A stretch of DNA of 23,509 nt, taken from the NCBI GenBank assembly GCA_964584325.1, contig CAZOZP010000053.1:1-23509 (forward strand), read 5' to 3'. The notes beneath the pieces were generated by a model. The model saw only the letters and a program-made list of their open reading frames with translations, did not search any database and was not told where the DNA came from. Positions 8,073 through 14,426 of the stretch are shown in pieces. The DNA is from CAZOZP01 sp964584325 (lineage in GTDB: Bacteria > Bacteroidota > Ignavibacteria > Ignavibacteriales > Melioribacteraceae). Numbering within the stretch: position 1 is the stretch's first letter; every line of letters starts with the position of its first letter. Made by a program: the position numbers and the translations under genes.

Positions 8073-8747
8073 ATGAAGCATATACTTCATCTGGTTTCAA
8101 CACCGATTGGAAATTATAAAGATATTACTTTCAGAGCTGTTGAAATTCTTAAAAGTTCTGAACTTATTGTTTGTGAAGAATTAAAGCCTGCAAGAAGACT
8201 TCTTTCTCATCTCGGAATTCAGGCTGATTTGCTTGAACTGAATGAACATAACGAGAAAGAAGCCGCTTCGGGTATAATCGAGCAAATACTTTCCGGAAAA
8301 AAAGTATCACTTATTTCGGATTGCGGTACTCCTCTTCTCTCAGATCCCGGCAGTTTTCTGGCTGAACTCGCAATAGCCGGCGACATCAGCCTTGTACCCG
8401 TTCCTGGTGCAAATTCAATAATTCCTGCTTTAATTGCTTCCGGTTTCAGTACTAAGAATTTCTACTATTGCGGCTGGCTTTCGCCCAAAAAAGATATTCG
8501 GAAGAAAGAGCTTCTAAAGCTTAAAGCAAGAAGGGATTTACTTATTATAATGGAAACCCCGTACCGTTTAGTCCAACTACTTGAGGATGTGGTCTCGATA
8601 TTCGGGAAAACAGCTTCAATATGCATTTCTTACAAAATAACCATGCCGGAAGAATATCATTATCGGGGGCCAGCTTTTACTGTTTTGAATACTATCAAAA
8701 ACAAAAATCTCAAAGGCGAGTTTGTTCTACTCATTGAAAACAGGTAA
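8073..8747 (+). CDS. rsmI: RsmI-like tetrapyrrole-methylase-fold methyltransferase, short form
   Basis: A 224-residue SAM-dependent methyltransferase of the RsmI family, which 2'-O-methylates C1402 of 16S rRNA. Family motifs are STPIGNYKDIT (9-19), SDCGTPLLSDPG (82-93) and PVPGANSIIPALIASGFST (109-127). Two points differ from typical RsmI. The usual EDTR motif is replaced by EELKPA (35-40). The protein also ends about 50-60 residues early compared with the roughly 280-residue E. coli enzyme, lacking the C-terminal domain. The family call is firm. Whether it is the true C1402 enzyme or a paralogue with another target is less sure. It directly follows proS, and a hairpin overlaps its stop codon. 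Confidence 0.8.
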   Translation: MKHILHLVSTPIGNYKDITFRAVEILKSSELIVCEELKPARRLLSHLGIQADLLELNEHNEKEAASGIIEQILSGKKVSLISDCGTPLLSDPGSFLAELAIAGDISLVPVPGANSIIPALIASGFSTKNFYYCGWLSPKKDIRKKELLKLKARRDLLIIMETPYRLVQLLEDVVSIFGKTASICISYKITMPEEYHYRGPAFTVLNTIKNKNLKGEFVLLIENR

Positions 8748-8763
8748 CACTATTTTTGCCTGT
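8740..8763 (+). terminator. Weak hairpin over the rsmI stop codon
   Basis: ACAGGTAA pairs with TTTGCCTGT-side bases to give an 8-bp stem with one G-U pair and an 8-base loop. No T-tract follows, so it is at most a weak or RNA-stabilising terminator. Confidence 0.25.
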
Positions 8764-8783
8764 ATCCTTAGCAAAAAAAATAC

Positions 8784-8791
8784 TATATTTG
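8784..8791 (+). promoter_or_regulatory. Bacteroidetes-type -7 box before the nfu gene
   Basis: TATATTTG matches TAnnTTTG and is followed by C, as is common in this promoter class. The nearest upstream TTTG (8755-8758) is 25 bases away, longer than the usual 19-20, so only the -7 element is convincing. It would place the transcript start just before the ribosome binding site at 8811. Confidence 0.5.
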
Positions 8792-8819
8792 CACATAAAT
8801 TTGTTTGATCGGAGGAAAA

Positions 8820-9365
8820 ATGTTATTAGTTCAAGATGTAGATATGACCCCTAATCCGCAGGCACTTAAATTCTTGCTTAACGAAAAACTGTTAAGACGC
8901 GAATCCAGGAGCTTTAAATCAAAAGAAGAAGCATCATCAGACCCTTTTGCAAGAGGTCTTTTTGATATAGAAGGTGTAGTTTCTGTTTTCTATATGGATA
9001 AATTTGTAACTCTGGAAAAAAATCCGGAAATAAGCTGGGGCCCTATTCAGAAGGCTTTAGTTGCATTTTTGAGAGATTTTGATAAAGCGGTAATCCCGGC
9101 TGAAGCTGAGGTGGAAACACTCAGTAAAGAAGAGGAAACTGAACTCTACAAGAAAATTGTTGAAGTTTTGGATACGCGTGTTCGTCCGGCATTGGCAAAC
9201 GACGGCGGTGGATTGGAAGTACTTGGTTTGGAAGGCTACACTTTATCTATCAGATACCAGGGTGCTTGCGGAAGCTGTCCTAGTGCAATCCGCGGAACTC
9301 TTGTAGCAATTGAGAATCTTTTAAGACGGGAAATTAATCCGGAAATTGAAGTAATTCCCGGTTGA
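8820..9365 (+). CDS. nfu: Nfu-type iron-sulfur cluster carrier protein
   Basis: A 181-residue protein with an Nfu N-terminal domain at about 6-90 (TPNPQALKF, then a GLFDIEGVVSVF segment) and a NifU C-terminal domain at about 106-175. The latter contains the cluster-binding pair CGSC, Cys150 and Cys153, preceded by RPALANDGGGLEV. Such proteins receive Fe-S clusters from a scaffold and pass them to target enzymes in the cytosol. The frame could open at a TTG at 8805, but the ribosome binding site GGAGG lies at 8811-8815, so ATG 8820 is the start. It has its own promoter-like box and lies downstream of rsmI. Other iron-sulfur assembly genes are not in this window. Confidence 0.9.
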   Translation: MLLVQDVDMTPNPQALKFLLNEKLLRRESRSFKSKEEASSDPFARGLFDIEGVVSVFYMDKFVTLEKNPEISWGPIQKALVAFLRDFDKAVIPAEAEVETLSKEEETELYKKIVEVLDTRVRPALANDGGGLEVLGLEGYTLSIRYQGACGSCPSAIRGTLVAIENLLRREINPEIEVIPG

Positions 9366-9370
9366 TATTT

Positions 9371-9430
9371 ATGCCATTCTAAAATCTTTACCTTAATCCT
9401 TATCTCAGGAGGAAACTTTTGGAATGGCAT
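9371..9430. repeat. 9-bp inverted repeat with 42-base spacer
   Basis: ATGCCATTC (9371-9379) and GAATGGCAT (9422-9430) are perfect inverted copies in the gap between the convergent nfu and queF genes. The spacer is 42 bases and no T-tract follows. It may act as a shared 3'-end structure for both transcripts; chance cannot be excluded. Confidence 0.4.
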
Positions 9431-9435
9431 TTACT

Positions 9436-9810
9436 TTACCTGCATTTTTCTGCTGTAACACTTAACTGAAGTCCGCCTCTAATATTCTGTGTTAACACAA
9501 CCTTTACCCAAAGCGGCTGAATAGTATTGTAAATGTGAGCTACAATTTCATCTGCCAATCCCTCGCCAAATATTGCTTGTTCTCTGAATGACCACATATA
9601 CAGTTTCAGACTTTTGCTTTCAATGCATAGTTTGTCAGGTGCAAATTCAATAATGATATGGTTGAAATCAGGCTGACCGGTAACGGGACAAAAGCTCGAT
9701 AGTTCATTTGATTCAAATTTAATTGTTTTCACATTATCTGGTTTAGGAAATGTATCTAAAATCTTTGAAGGTTCAGTTACTCTTTTTCCTAGAAACTTAA
9801 AATCGCTCAT
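9436..9810 (-). CDS. queF: NADPH-dependent 7-cyano-7-deazaguanine reductase, short QueF
   Basis: A 124-residue T-fold enzyme that reduces preQ0 to preQ1 in the queuosine pathway for tRNA modification. The thioimide-forming cysteine is Cys41 in SFCPVTGQPDF, with Asp48 as the expected proton donor. The QueF signature for NADPH binding is ESKSLKLY at 64-71. At the place where many QueF proteins have Phe-His-Glu for substrate binding, this one reads FGE (81-83): the Glu is kept and the His is Gly. I believe other short QueF proteins also vary at this His, so function is not necessarily lost. Its ATG overlaps the aguA stop by four bases (ATGA), so it is the last gene of the three-gene operon. Confidence 0.93.
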   Translation of the reverse strand: MSDFKFLGKRVTEPSKILDTFPKPDNVKTIKFESNELSSFCPVTGQPDFNHIIIEFAPDKLCIESKSLKLYMWSFREQAIFGEGLADEIVAHIYNTIQPLWVKVVLTQNIRGGLQLSVTAEKCR

Positions 9811-10868
9811 AATCTCTCCTTATTACTTTGAGAAACCGGTTCTTCGTGAGTAAGACAATGAAGAGTACCAAGTCCCCACACTAAGTCGCCAGCATAGATC
9901 CCTGATACTGTTCTATCCGGAAAACAATCCTGAATTATGTTCAGTGCCTTTCTGTCATTAGGATCATTAAATACAGGAACCAATACTTGCTTATTGCATA
10001 TATAAAAATTAGCATAACTTGCAGGAAGTCTCATACCTTCAAACCTTAAAGTTTCAGGCATTGGTATTGAGATTACATTCAGCGAACTATCGTTCGCTAG
10101 TCTTATTCCCTGCAGGCGTTCAAAGTTCTCTTCAAGAATTGAATAATTTTCGTCTTTTGAATTAGTTTCTCTGCATAATAATACTGTATTCTCATTAACA
10201 AAGCGGCATAAATCATCTACATGTCCGTGTGTGTCGTCACCTGCAATTCCTTTTCCTAACCAGATTACTTGGTTAATCCCCAGAGTTTCTGAAAATATTG
10301 CATCATAATCAGCTCTTGTTAAACCAGGATTCCTTACTTGAATCTTTTTATCAAGAAGACATTCCTCTGTTGTAATAAGACATCCCTTCCCGTTATGGTC
10401 TATTGCTCCACCTTCGAGTACAACAGGATTTCCATTATATACTGCCGTAACAAGTTCAACTTCAGCGGCCTTTGCAATTATTTCCGGTAGCCTTCTGTCT
10501 TTCTTCCAATTGTCATATTTTGCCCAGCCGTTAAATTTAAAGCTTACTGCCTTCTTAACTCCATCTTCGTAAACAAACTGAGGAGAAGTATCTCGCATCC
10601 AGCCGCGATCTGATTCAGAAATAAGAAATTCAATGTCGTGTAATGATATCTCAGCTCGTGTAAGGTATGATATAACTTTATTCTTATAATTTTCAGATTG
10701 AACAATAATTCTGACTAATTCATACTTTTTCAACTTTTTAACAATTTCAGTATAAACCCAATGAATCGGTAGAAACTTACCGGGCCAGTCTGCCTTCTGA
10801 TGCGGCCAGCAGATAATAGTAGAATAGTGGTCTTCCCATTCAGCGGGAATTCTCTTAACAACATTCAT
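9807..10868 (-). CDS. aguA: Agmatine deiminase
   Basis: A 353-residue enzyme of the guanidine-modifying superfamily that converts agmatine to N-carbamoylputrescine and ammonia. Conserved elements are MRDTSP (91-96), LEGGAID (151-157), GDDTHGHVDD (210-219) and the nucleophile Cys338 in GLGTLHCLTHEEP. The usual form of that last motif is GGGNIHC, so the first part is slightly altered. The start codon overlaps the aguB stop by one base (TAATG), and its own stop overlaps the queF start. The pairing with aguB gives the complete two-step route from agmatine to putrescine. The arginine decarboxylase that would supply agmatine is not in the window. Confidence 0.95.
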   Translation of the reverse strand: MNVVKRIPAEWEDHYSTIICWPHQKADWPGKFLPIHWVYTEIVKKLKKYELVRIIVQSENYKNKVISYLTRAEISLHDIEFLISESDRGWMRDTSPQFVYEDGVKKAVSFKFNGWAKYDNWKKDRRLPEIIAKAAEVELVTAVYNGNPVVLEGGAIDHNGKGCLITTEECLLDKKIQVRNPGLTRADYDAIFSETLGINQVIWLGKGIAGDDTHGHVDDLCRFVNENTVLLCRETNSKDENYSILEENFERLQGIRLANDSSLNVISIPMPETLRFEGMRLPASYANFYICNKQVLVPVFNDPNDRKALNIIQDCFPDRTVSGIYAGDLVWGLGTLHCLTHEEPVSQSNKERL

Positions 10869-11752
10869 TAATCAATATACCTCTTTGTGATATCACCGTA
10901 AGCGTCAATTCTTCTATCACGAAGAAAAGGCCAATTTCTTCTAATAGTCTCAATATGATCAGTACTTATTTCAGCCATAATTATTTCTTCTTTATCTTCT
11001 GAACCTTGTGCAAGAATAACTCCCTGCGGATCGCATATAAAAGATGAGCCCCAGAATATAATCCCATCTTGCTCCTTTACAGGCTGTTCAAATCCAATCC
11101 TATTCACAGATGCAACATAAACACCATTAGCAATTGCGTGTGACCTTTGAATTGTAACCCAGGAATCTCTTTGTGCATTACCATATCTTTCTTTCTCAAC
11201 AGGATGCCATCCGATTGCAGTGGGATAAAACAGAACCTGAGCTCCCTGAAGAGCAGTAATTCTTGCACCTTCCGGAAACCACTGATCCCAGCAAATAAGT
11301 GTCCCGATTTTTCCGGCTTTTGTATTAATTGCCTTAAATCCCAAATCTCCGGGGGTAAAGTAATATTTCTCATAAAAACCCGGGTCATCAGGTATGTGCA
11401 TCTTTCTATAGATGCCGGCCATACTTCCATCGTTATCAATTATAACAGCTGTATTATGGTAAACTCCAAGTGCTCTTTTTTCAAATAATGGCAATACTAT
11501 TACGATATTATTTTCTATTGCAATTTTAGAAAATGCTTCAGTGGAATAACCGGGAACAGTTTCTGCTAAATTAAATAAGGAGGAATCTTCCTTTTGACAA
11601 AAATAATGCGACCCATATAATTCAGGAAGACATACAATATCAGCGCCGGCTTTTGCTGCTTTTAAGATATATTCTGAAGAATGCAGTAAATTATTTTCGA
11701 TATTATCATTCAAAAACATTTGAAGCAAAGCCACATTAATTCTGTTGTTCAT
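10868..11752 (-). CDS. aguB: N-carbamoylputrescine amidohydrolase (nitrilase superfamily)
   Basis: A 294-residue nitrilase-fold hydrolase with the full Glu-Lys-Cys triad: Glu44 (CLPELYG), Lys117 (YRKMHIPD) and Cys154 (GTLICWDQWFPEGAR). It cleaves N-carbamoylputrescine to putrescine, carbon dioxide and ammonia, the step after agmatine deiminase, whose gene follows with a one-base overlap. Length and the WDQWFPE motif fit the AguB subgroup rather than general nitrilases or omega-amidases. It is the first gene of the operon and has a well-matched promoter about 28 bases upstream of its ATG. Confidence 0.95.
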   Translation of the reverse strand: MNNRINVALLQMFLNDNIENNLLHSSEYILKAAKAGADIVCLPELYGSHYFCQKEDSSLFNLAETVPGYSTEAFSKIAIENNIVIVLPLFEKRALGVYHNTAVIIDNDGSMAGIYRKMHIPDDPGFYEKYYFTPGDLGFKAINTKAGKIGTLICWDQWFPEGARITALQGAQVLFYPTAIGWHPVEKERYGNAQRDSWVTIQRSHAIANGVYVASVNRIGFEQPVKEQDGIIFWGSSFICDPQGVILAQGSEDKEEIIMAEISTDHIETIRRNWPFLRDRRIDAYGDITKRYID

Positions 11753-11779
11753 ATCATATTAATATTTATTAAAGATTGG

Positions 11780-11810
11780 CAAATATATTGAAATGTTGCA
11801 GCTAATACAA
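11780..11810 (-). promoter_or_regulatory. Bacteroidetes-type promoter for aguB-aguA-queF
   Basis: On the minus strand TTG (11810-11808), 20 bases, then TATATTTG (11787-11780) matches the TTG-N19/20-TAnnTTTG consensus. Transcription would begin near 11773, about 20 bases before the aguB ATG. Confidence 0.65.
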
Positions 11811-11833
11811 GTTGAAGAATGTCAAATAATAAA

Positions 11834-11857
11834 AAGGCCCCCTGAAAAGGGGGCCTT
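11834..11857 (-). terminator. Strong intrinsic terminator of the surface locus
   Basis: A 9-bp stem AAGGCCCCC/GGGGGCCTT with a 6-base loop is followed on the minus strand by TTTTTATTATTT. It lies 20 bases after the stop of the last surface-locus gene. The plus strand has no T-tract after the hairpin, so it acts leftward only. Confidence 0.9.
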
Positions 11858-11877
11858 ACAAAAACATAGAAAGTTAA

Positions 11878-13329
11878 TTACTTAACAAGCATCATCTTAG
11901 CTGTTGAAGTAAATGAACCAGCCTGAATTTTATAAATGTACATACCGGATGTTAAATTAGAAGCATCAAATCTAATATTGTGTGAACCTGAATTCATCTG
12001 ACCATTGATTAGGGTAGCAACTTCCTGACCAAGAAGGTTATACACTTTCAATACAACATTGCTTGCTTTTGGAAGAGCAAAGCTGATTGTAGTTGAAGGG
12101 TTGAATGGGTTAGGATAGTTCTGTGACATAGAGAATTGAGTTGGTACAAGTTCAACATCTTCAGTACTAATATAAATGTCAGCAGGTTTTTCTGTCATAA
12201 CATTAAATGTATCAGTAACAGTTGAATATGTGATATCATTCTGTATAGTAACAAAGTGATCTGCTCCAACACCGTTTTCATTATCATTGGCACCCTGATT
12301 ATTATCAGCATCACCATAGTTAATACCATATTTATATTGTATTCTTAATGGTGAATACCTATTGAAGTTAACATCTGCTTCAAATATTCCATCTTCATCA
12401 GCATCTGTTAATTCAATACCAAGATTGATTTCATCTGATGGCCATCCGCCGCCCGGCCATTTTAACGGAGCAAGAGCACCGAACATATGAACAGTATTTA
12501 CAACTGTAAAAGGCTGATTGTTAGCTGATGAGATAGGATCTAAGTTTGTATTTACTCTGAATCTCAAAGTAAATTCATTCTGTGTAATTGTTCCTGGATC
12601 AAGTTTCCCAAACGCACGAACTACTTCCATAAATTCAGCAGCCATATCATCTGCAGTTACTGTCTGTGTATAGTTTCCTGTTTCAGGATCGTCTGGTTCC
12701 CAACTAACATTAGAACCGTCAGCATCTGCATAAACGAATTTATGACCAGGTAGAGCATCGCCTTCACCTAACAACTGAACTGCTTCATATTCATATTCAT
12801 TTGGATTCAATGGATTAGCAGTCATTTCAGGAGCTGTAGCATCCCAGTTAAAGAAAGCACCGCGAACTTCAACAATCTGAGTATTAGGATCAAATCTTCC
12901 TGAACCTATTTCATATGTCATATCGCAGATATAGAGAACTGTAATGTCTTTTCTTTCGAGAGGAGGAATTCTGTTGAAATAATCAGGGTCAACAGTAACA
13001 TCAACATCAGCTACAACAACTTCTCTGTTAGGATCACCTTCCCAACCGTCTGCGCCCATAACAAACTTATATGAATAAGTTGTGTTAGGAGCAACTGCTA
13101 AAGTTGCGGTGTAAATCATATCACCATCACCGTCAAGCAAGTCAGTAGCTGTACTCCATTCTGCTTCAAAAAAGCTACCTTTTACTATTACTGTACCGGT
13201 AGCTGGGTCAAAATTACCTAAAGTTTGCTGAACAGACATATCAACCTGAAGTGTCAAGTTAACAGTTTGTGCATTTAATGTTACGGCAATAAAAGCTACT
13301 GCCATGAAGAAAAAGAATAATTTCTTCAT
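11878..13329 (-). CDS. T9SS cargo with repeated carbohydrate-binding-like beta domains
   Basis: A 483-residue secreted protein. Residues 1-20 are a signal peptide. Three beta-rich modules follow at about 22-115, 128-225 and 250-365. The first two share FDP-NTQ/ATG-IVEVRG/VIVKG-xFF followed by an acidic Asp-Gly-Asp stretch and a YKFV or HKFV strand, reminiscent of starch-binding (CBM20/48-like) or SusE/F-type folds. Residues about 397-483 are a type A T9SS sorting domain: QNYPNPFNPSTTISF, VYNLLGQEVATL, GMYIYKI and a final KMMLVK. The start is set by GGAGG at 13342-13338, eight bases before ATG 13329. The in-frame ATG at 13344 lies before that site and is rejected. The gene has a promoter-like sequence of its own and is followed by a strong terminator. 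Confidence 0.88.
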   Translation of the reverse strand: MKKLFFFFMAVAFIAVTLNAQTVNLTLQVDMSVQQTLGNFDPATGTVIVKGSFFEAEWSTATDLLDGDGDMIYTATLAVAPNTTYSYKFVMGADGWEGDPNREVVVADVDVTVDPDYFNRIPPLERKDITVLYICDMTYEIGSGRFDPNTQIVEVRGAFFNWDATAPEMTANPLNPNEYEYEAVQLLGEGDALPGHKFVYADADGSNVSWEPDDPETGNYTQTVTADDMAAEFMEVVRAFGKLDPGTITQNEFTLRFRVNTNLDPISSANNQPFTVVNTVHMFGALAPLKWPGGGWPSDEINLGIELTDADEDGIFEADVNFNRYSPLRIQYKYGINYGDADNNQGANDNENGVGADHFVTIQNDITYSTVTDTFNVMTEKPADIYISTEDVELVPTQFSMSQNYPNPFNPSTTISFALPKASNVVLKVYNLLGQEVATLINGQMNSGSHNIRFDASNLTSGMYIYKIQAGSFTSTAKMMLVK

Positions 13330-13397
13330 ATTTCTTACCTCCATTTAATTATATTTTTGTTATTTGTGGGTCTCATATTAAACATCTTTTTTCATAT

Positions 13398-13427
13398 CAA
13401 AAATACAAAATTAAAAGTTAATTCCAA
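13398..13427 (-). promoter_or_regulatory. Internal Bacteroidetes-type promoter
   Basis: On the minus strand TTG (13427-13425), 19 bases, then TATTTTTG (13405-13398). The -33 element lies inside the last codons of the porV-like gene. It could give the 483-residue cargo gene separate, stronger transcription, with a leader of about 60 bases. Confidence 0.5.
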
Positions 13428-14412
13428 GGGAAAAATGCTGTGCATTTCCAAATACTTTAACATCCTGGTATGCATAGTCAAAATATACGCCTAAGTTATC
13501 GGCTATATCATATTTTAATCCGAAACCAAGAGTAAGTCCCTCTTCTGAATTATCCAAAAATAATGATTTATATCCTCCTCTGAGAGAAAGAATATTGAAC
13601 ATCTGATACTCGGCACCTAAATTAACATATTCATCATTATCATTAGGATGCATAATATCGGCAGCAAGTGTAAATTTGTGGTCTTCAATATCAAGAATGT
13701 CAGAAGCTAAACCAATCTTAAATGTAAGAGGAAGAGGGAACTGATCTGTTTCCCATCTTGCAAGTATTCTTGAATTGTTACCATAATTGTTTGGATCAAT
13801 GTCGTGCTCAATAAATAGATTCTTGCCGTTAAGCTGCATATCAGGGCCAAGATTTGTTATTGTAGCACCAAGGCGAATACCTGCAAAATCAGAATAGAAT
13901 AGTATTCCGAGATCGAAAGCAACGGTTGAAGCTGAAACTTCCCAGATTTTGTTCTCTATATATTTAACACTACCGCCAATTGAAAATCTGTCAGTAAGAT
14001 TTGCGGCATAAGTAATACCGAAAGCCATATCATGAGCAGAAAAATATTGACCTGTTCCTTCCTGATCAGACATAGTTGTTATTTCCATATCACCGTAATC
14101 CAGATATGTAAGGCTGACACCGATTGTTCCTAAGTCGCCTATATCCATCATACCGGCAACCCAATTATATTTTATGTCAGCTATCCAGTTAGACTGAGTA
14201 AACATGGCACTGTTTGTTCCGACACGTGACGCGCCGGCAGGGTTCCAGTAAAGAGCACTGATATCATTGGCAGTTCCTGTAAAGGCACTACCCATACCGA
14301 TAGCTCTTGCCCCATTCCCTATGTTAAGGAATGGGGAGGCTGTTGAACCGACTTTTGACTGAGCAAAGACTGCAACAACAAAAGCAAGATATATGATTAT
14401 AATTTTTTTCAT
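13411..14412 (-). CDS. PorV/PorQ-family outer-membrane barrel protein
   Basis: A 333-residue outer-membrane protein of the PorV/PorQ (UPF0164-like) family. It has a signal peptide at 1-18 and then the family's N-terminal block: ASPFLNIGNGARAIGMGSAFTG and DISALYWNPAGASR (about 25-63), as in FadL-like barrels. Alternating beta strands follow, ending in HFSLGINF with a C-terminal Phe suited to barrel assembly. In the T9SS, PorV binds sorting domains and carries cargo from the translocon to the attachment complex. Its position between two genes with sorting domains suggests a locus-specific PorV paralogue. It starts 15 bases after the upstream gene's stop, with GGAGA eight bases before the ATG. 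It could be the general PorV of the genome, but that gene is usually found with porU. Confidence 0.88.
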   Translation of the reverse strand: MKKIIIIYLAFVVAVFAQSKVGSTASPFLNIGNGARAIGMGSAFTGTANDISALYWNPAGASRVGTNSAMFTQSNWIADIKYNWVAGMMDIGDLGTIGVSLTYLDYGDMEITTMSDQEGTGQYFSAHDMAFGITYAANLTDRFSIGGSVKYIENKIWEVSASTVAFDLGILFYSDFAGIRLGATITNLGPDMQLNGKNLFIEHDIDPNNYGNNSRILARWETDQFPLPLTFKIGLASDILDIEDHKFTLAADIMHPNDNDEYVNLGAEYQMFNILSLRGGYKSLFLDNSEEGLTLGFGLKYDIADNLGVYFDYAYQDVKVFGNAQHFSLGINF

Positions 14413-14426
14413 ATTGAAACTCTCCG

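Noticed and set aside
9236..9430. 64-codon minus-strand frame overlapping nfu
   Set aside because: It mostly lies antisense to the conserved NifU domain, and its start region is the inverted repeat; it is a shadow of nfu.
13330..13344. Five-codon upstream start for the 483-residue T9SS cargo
   Set aside because: That ATG precedes the GGAGG site used by the next ATG, and the added residues would spoil the signal peptide's N-terminus.
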